Assembly: GCF_021462225.1 (NCBI RefSeq)
Contig: NC_061818.1
Span: 19,799,462 to 19,863,461 of the forward strand
Source: Girardinichthys multiradiatus
Lineage: Eukaryota; Chordata; Actinopteri; Cyprinodontiformes; Goodeidae
Direction: 5' to 3'
Length of the DNA: 64,000 bases
A program made the translations under genes and the position numbers. Position 1 is the first letter of the stretch. Each line of letters begins with the position of its first letter. The notes below the pieces were generated by a model. It made no database searches. It was given only the letters and a program-made list of their open reading frames with translations, and was not told the origin of the DNA. Below, one piece after another: positions 37,559-50,500 of this stretch.

Positions 37559-39640
37559 AAACCTGCAAGCAGCTTTGAAGGCCCTCGCACCACTCAGCGC
37601 AACTCGGGCTGTTGAGCGACCGCAGGAGCCTGGCATCACCTCACACACGCCACCGACGATGACACCGCTTCACTTCAACACGTCGTCACTAAGTGGTACT
37701 GTGAGCAACATGTCATATGATCTTCGGTCATGCAGAGTTTCGGTCTGGCAAAAAGCATTCAAAATTTTGAGTAAATCTGACCTTCCAGATGGAAGCTGCA
37801 CTCACTTGTTTGTTTGTGGGTGGGGCTAAAAAGACATCATCAATTGACTGTGTCAACATGTCCATCATTAAGTCATGATCATGTATACTACATTTCAAGT
37901 GTATCCGATGATGTATGAGGGAGATATAGCCCTTGAAGTCTCCTAGGGGGCGCTATTGATCCAAATTTAAATGTAATCCAATAGAGCTGTTTGGGGCTGA
38001 CAAAGATCAAGTATATTCAGTTTGGAGTGAATCAGACCTTCCATATGGAAGCTACAGTCATTTGTTTATTAGTGGGCGGGGCTAGAGTGATGTAATGTAT
38101 TGACTGTGTCAACATGTCCAGCATTGATACATGATGATGTACAGGAAGTTTGAAGTGGATCCGATCAGGCATGAGGGAGCTAGAGCACTTGAAGTGTCGT
38201 AGGGGGCGCCGTTGAGCCAAATTCATATGTAATGTAATAGAGCTGTTTAGGGGCTGACAAGGATCAACCATATTGAGTTTAGAGTAAATCGGACCCTACA
38301 TGTGTACTTTAGAGGCAAACGTATCGCCATGGCGTCACATCAGATTTCGCCACGCCACCACGGCCACACCCTCCAGCCAAACCTGTCAGTACTGGAGATG
38401 AAGTTAGACCATCGTGTTATCTGTCATTCGAGACAGTTTCATGTTGATTAGTTGAAGGAGATCAAATATGGCCCACACTAAGTGAAACATGACACTTCCT
38501 GTTCTGAGGGGGCGGGGCTTCGTTGAGGCCTAGAGGCAGATACATAAGTGTACCAAATTTCAGATTCCTTGGTCAAAGCATGGCTTGGGGCTTTTTTTTT
38601 TTAAATTGTCTAGGGGGCGCTGTGGACGAATTAGGCCACGCCCACCAAATATGTCATCAGATCTCTGTTGGGGACTGGACAAGGATCAATCACATTGAAT
38701 TTGGTGCAGATCAGATGATCTATGTGGAAATTAGAGCCAAACATATGGCCATGGCGTGACGTCTGACTTCGCCGCACCACCACGGCCATGACCTTTTCTG
38801 AAAAGTTACTGTGCTTCAAACGAAGTTAGACCCACTAGTTGTCTGTCTTCTGACACACTTTCAAGTTGATTGGGTCAAGAGGGTCAGAGAGGCACCTTTC
38901 CAAGTGAAAAAAGTGACTTCCGGTTTTCAGGGCGCGTGGCTTTGATGATGTCAGAATATGACCCCATAGGATAATGGGGAACCCAAAGGTCCTCTTTCAT
39001 GCCAACTTTGGTTTGATTTGTCGTTTCTTTAGGAAAGTTATTGCATCTTTTCACTTTGAGCGCAAACGGCAAGTTCGTGCCCCGGCCACGCCCCCTAAAC
39101 ATGGCCGAAAACTCAAAATTTTGATAACTTTTAATCCCCCATGCCTTAACTGCATATTGACCAAATATGAAGCCGATAGGTCAAAATCCCTAGGAGGAGT
39201 TCGTTAAAGTTTGAGGTGAGTAAAAGTGAAAAATGGGCAAAAATTGGCCTTTGACCCAAAATGGCCGACTTCCTGTGAATTTTAGGGCATACCCCCAAGA
39301 GACTTTTTTTCTTGGTTTGAGGGGTTCTAGCATTGTGCCAAATTTCAGATCTGTACGACTTACGGTTTGGCCTATCTCCCGTTTTGGGGCGTGGCTAAGT
39401 GGTTTGTCCACGCCCACTGCCGACGACATTAAAGAACAAAACTGTCACGCGGGGGACAATTTTGGGTAAAATTTGGTGAGTTTTGGGATATGGAAAAGTC
39501 CCCATATTGCCCTGCCAAAAGTCCCCGGAATAATAATAAGAATTCGAGTGATTACAATAGGCCCTCGCAGTTTTCGGGCCTAATAAAGATTCTAATTACA
39601 ATAGGCCTTCGCAGCTGCTTTGCTGCTCGGGCCTAGCTAG
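37559..39640 (+). repeat. Array unit 2
   Basis: This unit is 6 bp shorter because its first terminal hairpin lost six bases (CGCAGTTTTCGGGCC near 39566). Confidence 0.95.
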
Positions 39641-41726
39641 AAACCTGCAAGCAGCTTTGAAGGCCCTCGCACCACTCAGCGCAACTCGGGCTGTTGAGCG
39701 ACCGCAGGAGCCTGGCATCACCTCACACACGCCACCGACGATGACACCGCTTCACTTCAACACGTCGTCACTAAGTGGTACTGTGAGCAACATGTCATAT
39801 GATCTTTGGTCATGCAGAGTTTCGGTCTGGCAAAAAGCATTAAAAATTTTGAGTAAATCTGACCTTCCAGATGGAAGCTGCACTCACTTGTTTGTTTGTG
39901 GGTGGGGCTAAAAAGACATCATCAATTGACTGTGTCAACATGTCTATCATTAAGTCATGATCATGTATACTACATTTCAAGTGTATCCGATGATGTATGA
40001 GGGAGATATAGCCCTTGAAGTCTCCTAGGGGGCGCTATTGATCCAAATTTAAATGTAATCCAATAGAGCTGTTTGGGGCTGACAAAGATCAAGTATATTC
40101 AGTTTGGAGTGAATCAGACCTTCCATATGGAAGCTACAGTCATTTGTTTATTAGTGGGCGGGGCTAGAGTGATGTAATGTATTGACTGTGTCAACATGTC
40201 CAGCATTGATACATGATGATGTACAGGAAGTTTGAAGTGGATCCGATCAGGCATGAGGGAGCTAGAGCACTTGAAGTGTCGTAGGGGGCGCCGTTGAGCC
40301 AAATTCATATGTAATGTAATAGAGCTGTTTAGGGGCTGACAAGGATCAACCATATTGAGTTTAGAGTAAATCGGACCCTACATGTGTACTTTAGAGGCAA
40401 ACGTATCGCCATGGCGTCACATCAGATTTCGCCACGCCACCACGGCCACACCCTCCAGCCAAACCTGTCAGTACTGGAGATGAAGTTAGACCATCGTGTT
40501 ATCTGTCATTCGAGACAGTTTCATGTTGATTAGTTGAAGGAGATCAAATATGGCCCACACTAAGTGAAACATGACACTTCCTGTTCTGAGGGGGCGGGGC
40601 TTCGTTGAGGCCTAGAGGCAGATACATAAGTGTACCAAATTTCAGATTCCTTGGTCAAAGCATGGCTTGGGGCTTTTTTTTTTAAATTGTCTAGGGGGCG
40701 CTGTGGACGAATTAGGCCACGCCCACCAAATATGTCATCAGATCTCTGTTGGGGACTGGACAAGGATCAATCACATTGAATTTGGTGCAGATCAGATGAT
40801 CTATGTGGAAATTAGAGCCAAACATATGGCCATGGCGTGACGTCTGACTTCGCCGCACCACCACGGCCATGACCTTTTCTGAAAAGTTACTGTGCTTCAA
40901 ACGAAGTTAGACCCACTAGTTGTCTGTCTTCTGACACACTTTCAAGTTGATTGGGTCAAGAGGGTCAGAGAGGCACCTTTCCAAGTGAAAAAAGTGACTT
41001 CCGGTTTTCAGGGCGCGTGGCTTTGATGATGTCAGAATATGACCCCATAGGATAATGGGGAACCCAAAGGTCCTCTTTCATGCCAACTTGGTTTGATTTG
41101 TCGTTTCTTTAGGAAAGTTATTGCATCTTTTCACTTTGAGCGCAAACGGCAAGTTCGTGCCCCGGCCACGCCCCCTAAACATGGCCGAAAACTCAAAATT
41201 TTGATAACTTTTAATCCCCCATGCCTTAACTGCATATTGACCAAATATGAAGCCGATAGGTCAAAATCCCTAGGAGGAGTTCGTTAAAGTTTGAGGTGAG
41301 TAAAAGTGAAAAAATGGGCAAAAATTGGCCTTTGACCCAAATGGCCGACTTCCTGTGAATTTTAGGGCATACCCCCAAGAGACTTTTTTTTCTTGGTTTG
41401 AGGAGTTCTAGCATTGTGCCAAATTTCAGATCTGTACGACTTACGGTTTGGCCTATCTCCCGTTTTGGGGCGTGGCTAAGTGGTTTGTCCACGCCCACTG
41501 CCGACGACATTAAGAACAAAACTGTCACGCGGGGGACAATTTTGGGTAAAATTTGGTGAGTTTTGGGATATGGCAAAGTCCCCATATTGCCCTGCCAAAA
41601 GTCCCCGGAATAATAATAAGAATTCGAGTGATTACAATAGGCCCTCGCAGTTTTCCTGCTCGGGCCTAATAAAGATTCTAATTACAATAGGCCTTCGCAG
41701 CTGCTTTGCTGCTCGGGCCTAGCTAG
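39641..41726 (+). repeat. Array unit 3
   Basis: A few one-base indels relative to the neighbours (for example near 41090 and 41338). Its internal T run is 10 long, against 11 in units 1 and 2. Confidence 0.95.
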
Positions 41727-43814
41727 AAACCTGCAAGCAGCTTTGAAGGCCCTCGCACCACTCAGCGCAACTCGGGCTGTTGAGCGACCGCAGGAGCCTG
41801 GCATCACCTCACACACGCCACCGACGATGACACCGCTTCACTTCAACACGTCGTCACTAAGTGGTACTGTGAGCAACATGTCATATGATCTTCGGTCATG
41901 CAGAGTTTCGGTCTGGCAAAAAGCATTCAAAATTTTGAGTAAATCTGACCTTCCAGATGGAAGCTGCACTCACTTGTTTGTTTGTGGGTGGGGCTAAAAA
42001 GACATCATCAATTGACTGTGTCAACATGTCCATCATTAAGTCATGATCATGTATACTACATTTCAAGTGTATCCGATGATGTATGAGGGAGATATAGCCC
42101 TTGAAGTCTCCTAGGGGGCGCTATTGATCCAAATTTAAATGTAATCCAATAGAGCTGTTTGGGGCTGACAAAGATCAAGTATATTCAGTTTGGAGTGAAT
42201 CAGACCTTCCATATGGAAGCTACAGTCATTTGTTTATTAGTGGGCGGGGCTAGAGTGATGTAATGTATTGACTGTGTCAACATGTCCAGCATTGATACAT
42301 GATGATGTACAGGAAGTTTGAAGTGGATCCGATCAGGCATGAGGGAGCTAGAGCACTTGAAGTGTCGTAGGGGGCGCCGTTGAGCCAAATTCATATGTAA
42401 TGTAATAGAGCTGTTTAGGGGCTGACAAGGATCAACCATATTGAGTTTAGAGTAAATCGGACCCTACATGTGTACTTTAGAGGCAAACGTATCGCCATGG
42501 CGTCACATCAGATTTCGCCACGCCACCACGGCCACACCCTCCAGCCAAACCTGTCAGTACTGGAGATGAAGTTAGACCATCGTGTTATCTGTCATTCGAG
42601 ACAGTTTCATGTTGATTAGTTGAAGGAGATCAAATATGGCCCACACTAAGTGAACATGACACTTCCTGTTCTGAGGGGGCGGGGCTTCGTTGAGGCCTAG
42701 AGGCAGATACATAAGTGTACCAAATTTCAGATTCCTTGGTCAAAGCATGGCTTGGGGCTTTTTTTTTAAAAATTGTCTAGGGGGCGCTGTGGACGAATTA
42801 GGCCACGCCCACCAAATATGTCATCAGATCTCTGTTGGGGACTGGACAAGGATCAATCACATTGAATTTGGTGCAGATCAGATGATCTATGTGGAAATTA
42901 GAGCCAAACATATGGCCATGGCGTGACGTCTGACTTCGCCGCACCACCACGGCCATGACCTTTTCTGAAAAGTTACTGTGCTTCAAACGAAGTTAGACCC
43001 ACTAGTTGTCTGTCTTCTGACACACTTTCAAGTTGATTGGGTCAAGAGGGTCAGAGAGGCACCTTTCCAAGTGAAAAAAGTGACTTCCGGTTTTCAGGGC
43101 GCGTGGCTTTGATGATGTCAGAATATGACCCCATAGGATAATGGGGAACCCAAAGGTCCTCATTCATGCCAACTTTGGTTTGATTTGTCGTTTCTTTAGG
43201 AAAGTTATTGCATCTTTTCACTTTGAGCGCAAACGGCAAGTTCGTGCCCCGGCCACGCCCCCTAAACATGGCCGAAAACTCAAAATTTTGATAACTTTTA
43301 ATCCCCCATGCCTTAACTGCATATTGACCAAAAATGAAGCCGATAGGTCAAAATCCCTAGGAGGAGTTCGTTAAAGTTTGAGGTGAGTAAAAGTGAAAAA
43401 TGGGCAAAAATTGGCCTTTGACCCAAAATGGCCGACTTCCTGTGAATTTTAGGGCATACCCCCAAGAGACTTTTTTTCTTGGTTTGAGGAGTTCTAGCAT
43501 TGTGCCAAATTTCAGATCTGTACGACTTACGGTTTGGCCTATCTCCCGTTTTGGGGCGTGGCTAAGTGGTTTGTCCACGCCCACTGCCGACGACATTAAA
43601 GAACAAAACTGTCACGCGGGGGGACAATTTTGGGTAAAATTTGGTGAGTTTTGGGATATGGCAAAGTCCCCATATTGCCCTGCCAAAAGTCCCCGGAATA
43701 ATAATAAGAATTCGAGTGATTACAATAGGCCCTCGCAGTTTTCCTGCTCGGGCCTAATAAAGATTCTAATTACAATAGGCCTTCGCAGCTGCTTTGCTGC
43801 TCGGGCCTAGCTAG
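41727..43814 (+). repeat. Array unit 4
   Basis: Shares CCTCATTCATGCC (near 43158) with unit 5 where units 1-3 have CCTCTTTCATGCC. Its T run is 9 long and followed by five A. Confidence 0.95.
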
Positions 43815-45396
43815 AAACCTGCAAGCAGCTTTGAAGGCCCTCGCACCACTCAGCGCAACTCGGGCTGTTGAGCGACCGCAGGAGCCTGGCATCACCTCAC
43901 ACACGCCACCGACGATGACACCGCTTCACTTCAACACGTCGTCACTAAGTGGTACTGTGAGCAACATGTCATATGATCTTCGGTCATGCAGAGTTTCGGT
44001 CTGGCAAAAAGCATTCAAAATTTTGAGTAAATCTGACCTTCCAGATGGAAGCTGCACTCACTTGTTTGTTTGTGGGTGGGGCTAAAAAGACATCATCAAT
44101 TGACTGTGTCAACATGTCCATCATTAAGTCATGATCATGTATACTACATTTCAAGTGTATCCGATGATGTATGAGGGAGATATAGCCCTTGAAGTCTCCT
44201 AGGGGGCGCTATTGATCCAAATTTAAATGTAATCCAATAGAGCTGTTTGGGGCTGACAAAGATCAAGTATATTCAGTTTGGAGTGAATCAGACCTTCCAT
44301 ATGGAAGCTACAGTCATTTGTTTATTAGTGGGCGGGGCTAGAGTGATGTAATGTATTGACTGTGTCAACATGTCCAGCATTGATACATGATGATGTACAG
44401 GAAGTTTGAAGTGGATCCGATCAGGCATGAGGGAGCTAGAGCACTTGAAGTGTCGTAGGGGGCGCCGTTGAGCCAAATTCATATGTAATGTAATAGAGCT
44501 GTTTAGGGGCTGACAAGGATCAACCATATTGAGTTTAGAGTAATCGGACCCTACATGTGTACTTTAGAGGCAAACGTATCGCCATGGCGTCACATCAGAT
44601 TTCGCCACGCCACCACGGCCACACCCTCCAGCCAAACCTGTCAGTACTGGAGATGAAGTTAGACCATCGTGTTATCTGTCATTCGAGACAGTTTCATGTT
44701 GATTAGTTGAAGGAGATCAAATATGGCCCACACTAAGTGAAACATGACACTTCCTGTTCTGAGGGGGCGGGGCTTCGTTGAGGCCTAGAGGCAGATACAT
44801 AAGTGTACCAAATTTCAGATTCCTTGGTCAAAGCATGGCTTGGGGCTTTTTTTTAAAAAATTGTCTAGGGGGCGCTGTGGACGAATTAGGCCACGCCCAC
44901 CAAATATGTCATCAGATCTCTGTTGGGGACTGGACAAGGATCAATCACATTGAATTTGGTGCAGATCAGATGATCTATGTGGAAATTAGAGCCAAACATA
45001 TGGCCATGGCGTGACGTCTGACTTCGCCGCACCACCACGGCCATGACCTTTTCTGAAAAGTTACTGTGCTTCAAACGAAGTTAGACCCACTAGTTGTCTG
45101 TCTTCTGACACACTTTCAAGTTGATTGGGTCAAGAGGGTCAGAGAGGCACCTTTCCAAGTGAAAAAGTGACTTCCGGTTTTCAGGGCGCGTGGCTTTGAT
45201 GATGTCAGAATATGACCCCATAGGATAATGGGGAACCCAAAGGTCCTCATTCATGCCAACTTTGGTTTGATTTGTCGTTTCTTTAGGAAAGTTATTGCAT
45301 CTTTTCACTTTGAGCGCAAACGGCAAGTTCGTGCCCCGGCCACGCCCCCTAAACATGGCCGAAAACTCAAAATTTTGATAACTTTTAATCCCCATG
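43815..45396 (+). repeat. Array unit 5, cut by the gap
   Basis: 1,582 bp of the unit before the N gap. It shares diagnostic bases with unit 4; its T run is 8 long and followed by six A. Confidence 0.95.
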
Positions 45397-45896
45397 NNNN
45401 NNNNNNNNNNNNNNNNNNNNNNNNNNNNNNNNNNNNNNNNNNNNNNNNNNNNNNNNNNNNNNNNNNNNNNNNNNNNNNNNNNNNNNNNNNNNNNNNNNNN
45501 NNNNNNNNNNNNNNNNNNNNNNNNNNNNNNNNNNNNNNNNNNNNNNNNNNNNNNNNNNNNNNNNNNNNNNNNNNNNNNNNNNNNNNNNNNNNNNNNNNNN
45601 NNNNNNNNNNNNNNNNNNNNNNNNNNNNNNNNNNNNNNNNNNNNNNNNNNNNNNNNNNNNNNNNNNNNNNNNNNNNNNNNNNNNNNNNNNNNNNNNNNNN
45701 NNNNNNNNNNNNNNNNNNNNNNNNNNNNNNNNNNNNNNNNNNNNNNNNNNNNNNNNNNNNNNNNNNNNNNNNNNNNNNNNNNNNNNNNNNNNNNNNNNNN
45801 NNNNNNNNNNNNNNNNNNNNNNNNNNNNNNNNNNNNNNNNNNNNNNNNNNNNNNNNNNNNNNNNNNNNNNNNNNNNNNNNNNNNNNNNNNNNNNNN
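45397..45896. other. Assembly gap, 500 N
   Basis: A round-number gap placed inside the tandem array. It almost certainly hides an unknown number of further units. Confidence 0.99.
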
Positions 45897-46031
45897 TCCA
45901 GTCAATGGGGGCCATTTTCCAGTATGTATTATGATTAAACATACTTTCTGACCTATTTTCCTTTAACGATGTTCTGATGGTTTAAAGGGTTACCTTTTTA
46001 AATTTAATTTTAGTTTATTAGATCTAGATCA

Positions 46032-46387
46032 GGGCTGCACGGTGGTGCAGTTGGTAGCACTGTTGCCTTGCAGCAAGAAGGTCCTGGGTTCAATTCCCAG
46101 CCTGGGGTCTTTCTGCATGGAGTTTGCATGTTCTTGCCGTGCATGTGTGGGTTCTCACCGGGTACTCTGGCTTCCTCCCACAGTCCAAAGACATGCCTGT
46201 TAGGTTAATTGGTAACTCTAACCCTTAGGTGTAAGAATGAGTGTGTGTGTGGTTGTATGTGTGTTGCCCTGCGATGGACTGGCAACCTGTCCAGGGTGTA
46301 CCCTGCCTCTTGCCCATTGACTGCTGGAGATAGGCACCAGCTCCCCCGTGACCCACTATGGAATAAGCGGTAGAAAATGACTGACTG
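46032..46387 (+). mobile_element. tRNA-derived SINE, copy 1
   Basis: The head has Pol III promoter boxes (A-box-like TGGTGCAGTTGG, B-box-like GGTTCAATTCC). The 3' tail reads GAATAAGCGGTAGAAAATGA followed by CTGA repeats. A 12-bp duplication, AGATCTAGATCA, flanks it at 46020-46031 and 46388-46399. Confidence 0.9.
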
Positions 46388-46399
46388 AGATCTAGATCA

Positions 46400-46993
46400 T
46401 AAATTCTTAGTCAGACATCAGTCAACAATCCATCAACTTTCAATAGTACATTAGTATTACAAAGACCAAAAAGGTGTAGGCGGACGCTTTTCAGCTCATA
46501 AGTGCCTACCCTTTAATTCTTCCTTTCAAATTAGAGCTCTTTATTATTTCAGAGTAGCAGAAACTAGCAAAATTATTATAGTCAACAAATGAAGCCAAAG
46601 AAAAAAATAAAGAAATAAGTAAACCTCATGAAAGTTGCAATCAAATTCCAAACGATCAAACCCGTTTATAACTTTCTATCATATTATGCTTTAATTTCTT
46701 TTTAAACTGTTTTATGTTTTTGCATTGTTTGAGATATTCTGACGAGCTATTCGGCAGCTTCACCAAAGCCACAGAGATACACATGCTGTTCATTGTAGCA
46801 TTTATACTGTTTCAAGTTAAACTTCCTTCTTAGCTTGTATCTCCCCCCTCTTTCCTCAAAAATTTTTTGAATATTGTTCAGGAGTAAAATTATTCTTTGC
46901 TTTATACATTGTCTGTAAAGTTTAAAAAGTTAGTAATTTGGCAAACTTCAATCCTCCCTATTTACTAAACAAATTATAAGTGTGGTGATCATA
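46400..46993. other. No gene recognised
   Basis: AT-rich sequence between the SINE and the small gap, downstream of dhps. It may include dhps 3' untranslated sequence; the poly(A) site was not located. Confidence 0.3.
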
Positions 46994-47016
46994 NNNNNNN
47001 NNNNNNNNNNNNNNNN
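46994..47016. other. Assembly gap, 23 N
   Basis: Short N run 56 bp past the dhps stop codon. Confidence 0.99.
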
Positions 47017-47071
47017 GGAGAATAAAGCAGGATGGCGGTTTATCCGGACATGTCAAGCAGCAGGATCACTT

Positions 47072-47491
47072 TTAATCTGCTTTCTGTGCCGCTGTCAGCT
47101 TGTCGGCGTGTAGAGCGAAGGTCTCGGCCTCGATGAGAGGGAAAACCAAAGAGGCATCTGTATACACCTGAAAACCGACAGCAGATCAGAGTAACTATTT
47201 AATAGGACCACTGTTACAATTAAGCCCTGAATTATTCATACCCCTGGCAGATTTAGGTTTAATCTTTTAATTTGACCAACATTGGTTTTTTTTTAATGAC
47301 TAGTATGAACAAAACTATTTAAGTGTCTGAGCTAGAACTAAAACTAAACATTAGGAAGATGGCAAGGTGGCCTTTTACCAGTAAAAATACCAATGAAACA
47401 TATAAAAAGAAGGGTTTGATTGCCACAACAGCAGTAAAGATTATTTCTATTGTTTATTGAAAAGGGTATAAATAATCTATGACATGCCTTC

Positions 47492-47525
<34 letters not shown>

Positions 47526-50500
47526 TATAAATAAATATAAAAAATATAAAGAAAAATTATACAGGTACACCTTGTACAATGGGGCTGCATGGTGGCGCAG
47601 TTGGTAGCACTGTTGCCTTGCAGCAAGAAGGTCCTGGGTTCGATTCCCGACTGGGGGTCTTTCTGTATGGAGTTTGCATGTTCTCCCCGTGCATGTGTGG
47701 GTTCTCACCGGGTACTCCGGCTTCCTCCCACAGTCCAAAGACATGCCTGTTAGGTTAATTGGTCTCTCTAAATTACCCTTAGGTGTAAGAATGAGTGTTT
47801 GTGTGTTGACCTGCGATGGACTGGCGACCTGTCCAGGGTGTACCCTGCCTCTTGCCCATAGTCTGCTGGAGTTAGGCACCAGCTCCCCCACAACCCACTA
47901 TGGAATAAGCGGTAGAAAATGACTGACCTTGTACAATGTTTTATTAAACTTTTTGCTTCAATGAAAATAATTCTAAATCTAAACCTGCCGGGTTAAGATT
48001 AATTTTGGGGCTTACTGATGGTTAAATGAACAATACAATAAATTATGTTTATCTCTGGTTAAATCGCTGAGCCACTATAAAATTAGCAAAAATGATCCAA
48101 GAGCACCACCTTTAGGCTTCAGCATGTCATTGCTAAAATCAGCTTTAAGGTTGATGATCACTTGAAATTAATGATTAAGTGAAATGCAGTAAAACAATGT
48201 CGGTGGTGTTCAGCAAATTAAATCAAATAAAAGTTACTTTATTATAAATATTACACATTTGAAATCATGTACATAAAGCATACCATTACCACGGTTTGTT
48301 GATGTCTCTCTGGTAGATGATTCACTTTAATACTGCGCTCCAAGTAACCTAACAGTCATGTTCTCAGGCTATGGAAGGAAGCTGGAGTACCCAGAAGGAA
48401 CCAACAGATGCACGGGGAGAACATGCAAATTCCATGCAGAAAGAACTTTCTTGCTGCACAGCAACAATGCTAACCACTGGACCGCTGTGCAGACCAACAC
48501 AATTCATGGGTTTAAAACATTTGTACAAAAATTATTCTGATATCTCAAAAAAAATCCAGTTATTTTCTTTTATTCCCACCAATTCCATTGTTGAAGGGGA
48601 CACAGTAGGCAAAGCCTTCTTTTTCTTCACCAGGAACAGAAAAGCTGAAAGTTGTTAAATACAGGACCAATCCTGAAGAAAAACCTGCTAGATAAAACTT
48701 GAGACTGGAGCGGAGGTCCACTTTCCAGCTGGACAGCGACTTTAAATATACAGCCAGAGTCACAGTATAAATTAAGATTGACCTCAGGGTCTGTACCTTA
48801 ACAGGTTTAGCATCTGTTCTGATCTTTCCCCAGGATATGGCCTCGTCAGGTCGGGCCCCCGAGTCCGAACCGTCAAACTCCTGACCAGTGTTCACGTACA
48901 CGGCGTAGTCAGCTCCGTTCTTCTGGAAGCACGTCAAGGATAGGGTAATGTAAAGAGAGGAAGCTTTGTCAAGTTTACTCTGCTGGAATAAATTTTATTA
49001 CAGTGTAGAACATCATCATAAAAGCTTTGTGGGCTGCTTTAGGACAGCTTTAAAAAAATAATAGTAACAAACTAAAAACAACCACACAGCTCAAATAAAG
49101 CACTAACAAAGATCTGATGGAAGCAAGATGCATCAGAGCCTAATTAGAAATGTTCGGACACTACAAAATTACTTCAACGTGTAAATCTTGAATCAGTTGT
49201 ATGATTAGTATGATGAATAAAAAAGCTGTCTTAAAATATTCTGACAGCACTTTAAGTCTAATCTGAACCTGAAAAAAAAAATACTAACAGACTTTAAATT
49301 CTGTTCAAACCAAAACACTGAGTTATTTACCATGAGGTTAGCTTTGGCTATATGATGTTTCACCAACCCTCCTCCCAAGATGATCATTCCCGTCTTCTTG
49401 GCAAAAACCGCCATACCATTCAGCCTCCGGATATCTGAAACAAACACCGAACTTATGATATGAACAACCGGGACCACTAAGGTGGCATTGTTCTGTTAAA
49501 GTACTGCTGCCTCTACCTTCTACGATGTCCAAAACCAAGTCGGGGTTCTTAAACAAGTGGAAGTAGATCATGTCGACCAGAGAACCATCGGTGAGAGCAG
49601 GATTGAACACTGGGATGTTATTCTGAAACACAAAATGTCGACATTTAGCAATCTGAGCTATTGAAGACAGGATAGGTTGCATGTATGATTTCACATGTTA
49701 GGAGGAAACCTCGTATGCCCAGTAGTAGACAGAGTCGGTGTTGTTTATCTCCTTGCCGAGCCGATGGATCATTTTAGAGGGAGTCCACCGGGTTCCCTGA
49801 AACAAACAAACTTGCCATTTAATTTAAAGTAGTAAATATTCTGAAATGAGGATTTTTATATGTAGAGCAAACATTTCGAACATCTTAACTACAAGATTTG
49901 TGCATGTCAAATGATTGGATTTGGATCAAATAGAGTCACCCACCTGTGTGTTTTGCTCCAGTAACATTTGATCCAGAATGGGCATCAGCCAGTCTTCAAA
50001 CTTACAGTAATTATTATTGGGCACCAGAAGGTTCCCTATTCTACAGTCAGTGAAGACAAAGGAGAGAGAGACATCAGTGGACACAAACAATGAAATGATT
50101 CAACCCTGCATGTTATTTCGCTTTCCGAAAAACTGCAATTTAAATGCGAATGTTTTGGGATTTAATGCAAGATGAAAATTGGTGAGTTCCAAAAGAAAAC
50201 ATCTGTTTTAAAATAGAGCATGTTTTCTGTTATATCTGCAGACTATGGTAGGTAACATGAGAAGAAAGCCAGTTCATCTGAAAATGTAGCACTTCCCTCC
50301 CTCTCTGCTGAACCTGAGCTCTGCTCTATTAGCTCCGCCCCCAATCCTTCTCACCCTCTACTTTACAGTCATTTCCAGGCAATTTTCATCCACAGGGAAA
50401 TCGTTTCTTTGTCTTGGTGTTTGCCTCCTTTTCACCCACTATCTTCACATGGTGCCACCAGAAGAAACACAAATTTAAGTTACCAACCCTATTTCCGTCT

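Larger units (their letters stand above)
35464..45396 (+). repeat. Macrosatellite-like tandem array, ~2,086-bp units
   Basis: Four full head-to-tail units and a partial fifth, measured from the AAACCTGCAAGCAG landmark at 35471, 37559, 39641, 41727 and 43815, giving lengths of 2088, 2082, 2086 and 2088. By eye units 2-5 differ only at scattered bases. Each unit holds two diverged ~256-bp subrepeats near its start, GC-box-like GGGCGGGGC motifs, three AGGGGGCGC cores and a terminal hairpin. The units resemble a dispersed fish repeat I know from other genomes, but I cannot name its class. No long reading frame exists; the identical short frames in every unit are by-products of repetition. The right edge is lost in the N gap, so true copy number is unknown. 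Confidence 0.95.

Noticed and set aside
35944..44527. Identical 60-84-codon frames in every array unit, such as the minus-strand 79-codon frame
   Set aside because: They are preserved because the DNA units are nearly identical. They have no domain, no splice context and no sign of protein-level constraint.
35464..45396. Alpha-like centromeric satellite
   Set aside because: The unit is ~2.1 kb, GC-box-rich and beside active-type genes. A dispersed-repeat origin fits better, and nothing indicates centromeric function.
45090..45951. Long frames across the 45.4-45.9 kb gap
   Set aside because: They are open only because N bases contain no stop codons.
46032..47925. tRNA genes suggested by A-box and B-box matches
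   Set aside because: The boxes sit in the heads of ~350-bp SINEs with target duplications; a tRNA cloverleaf is not formed.
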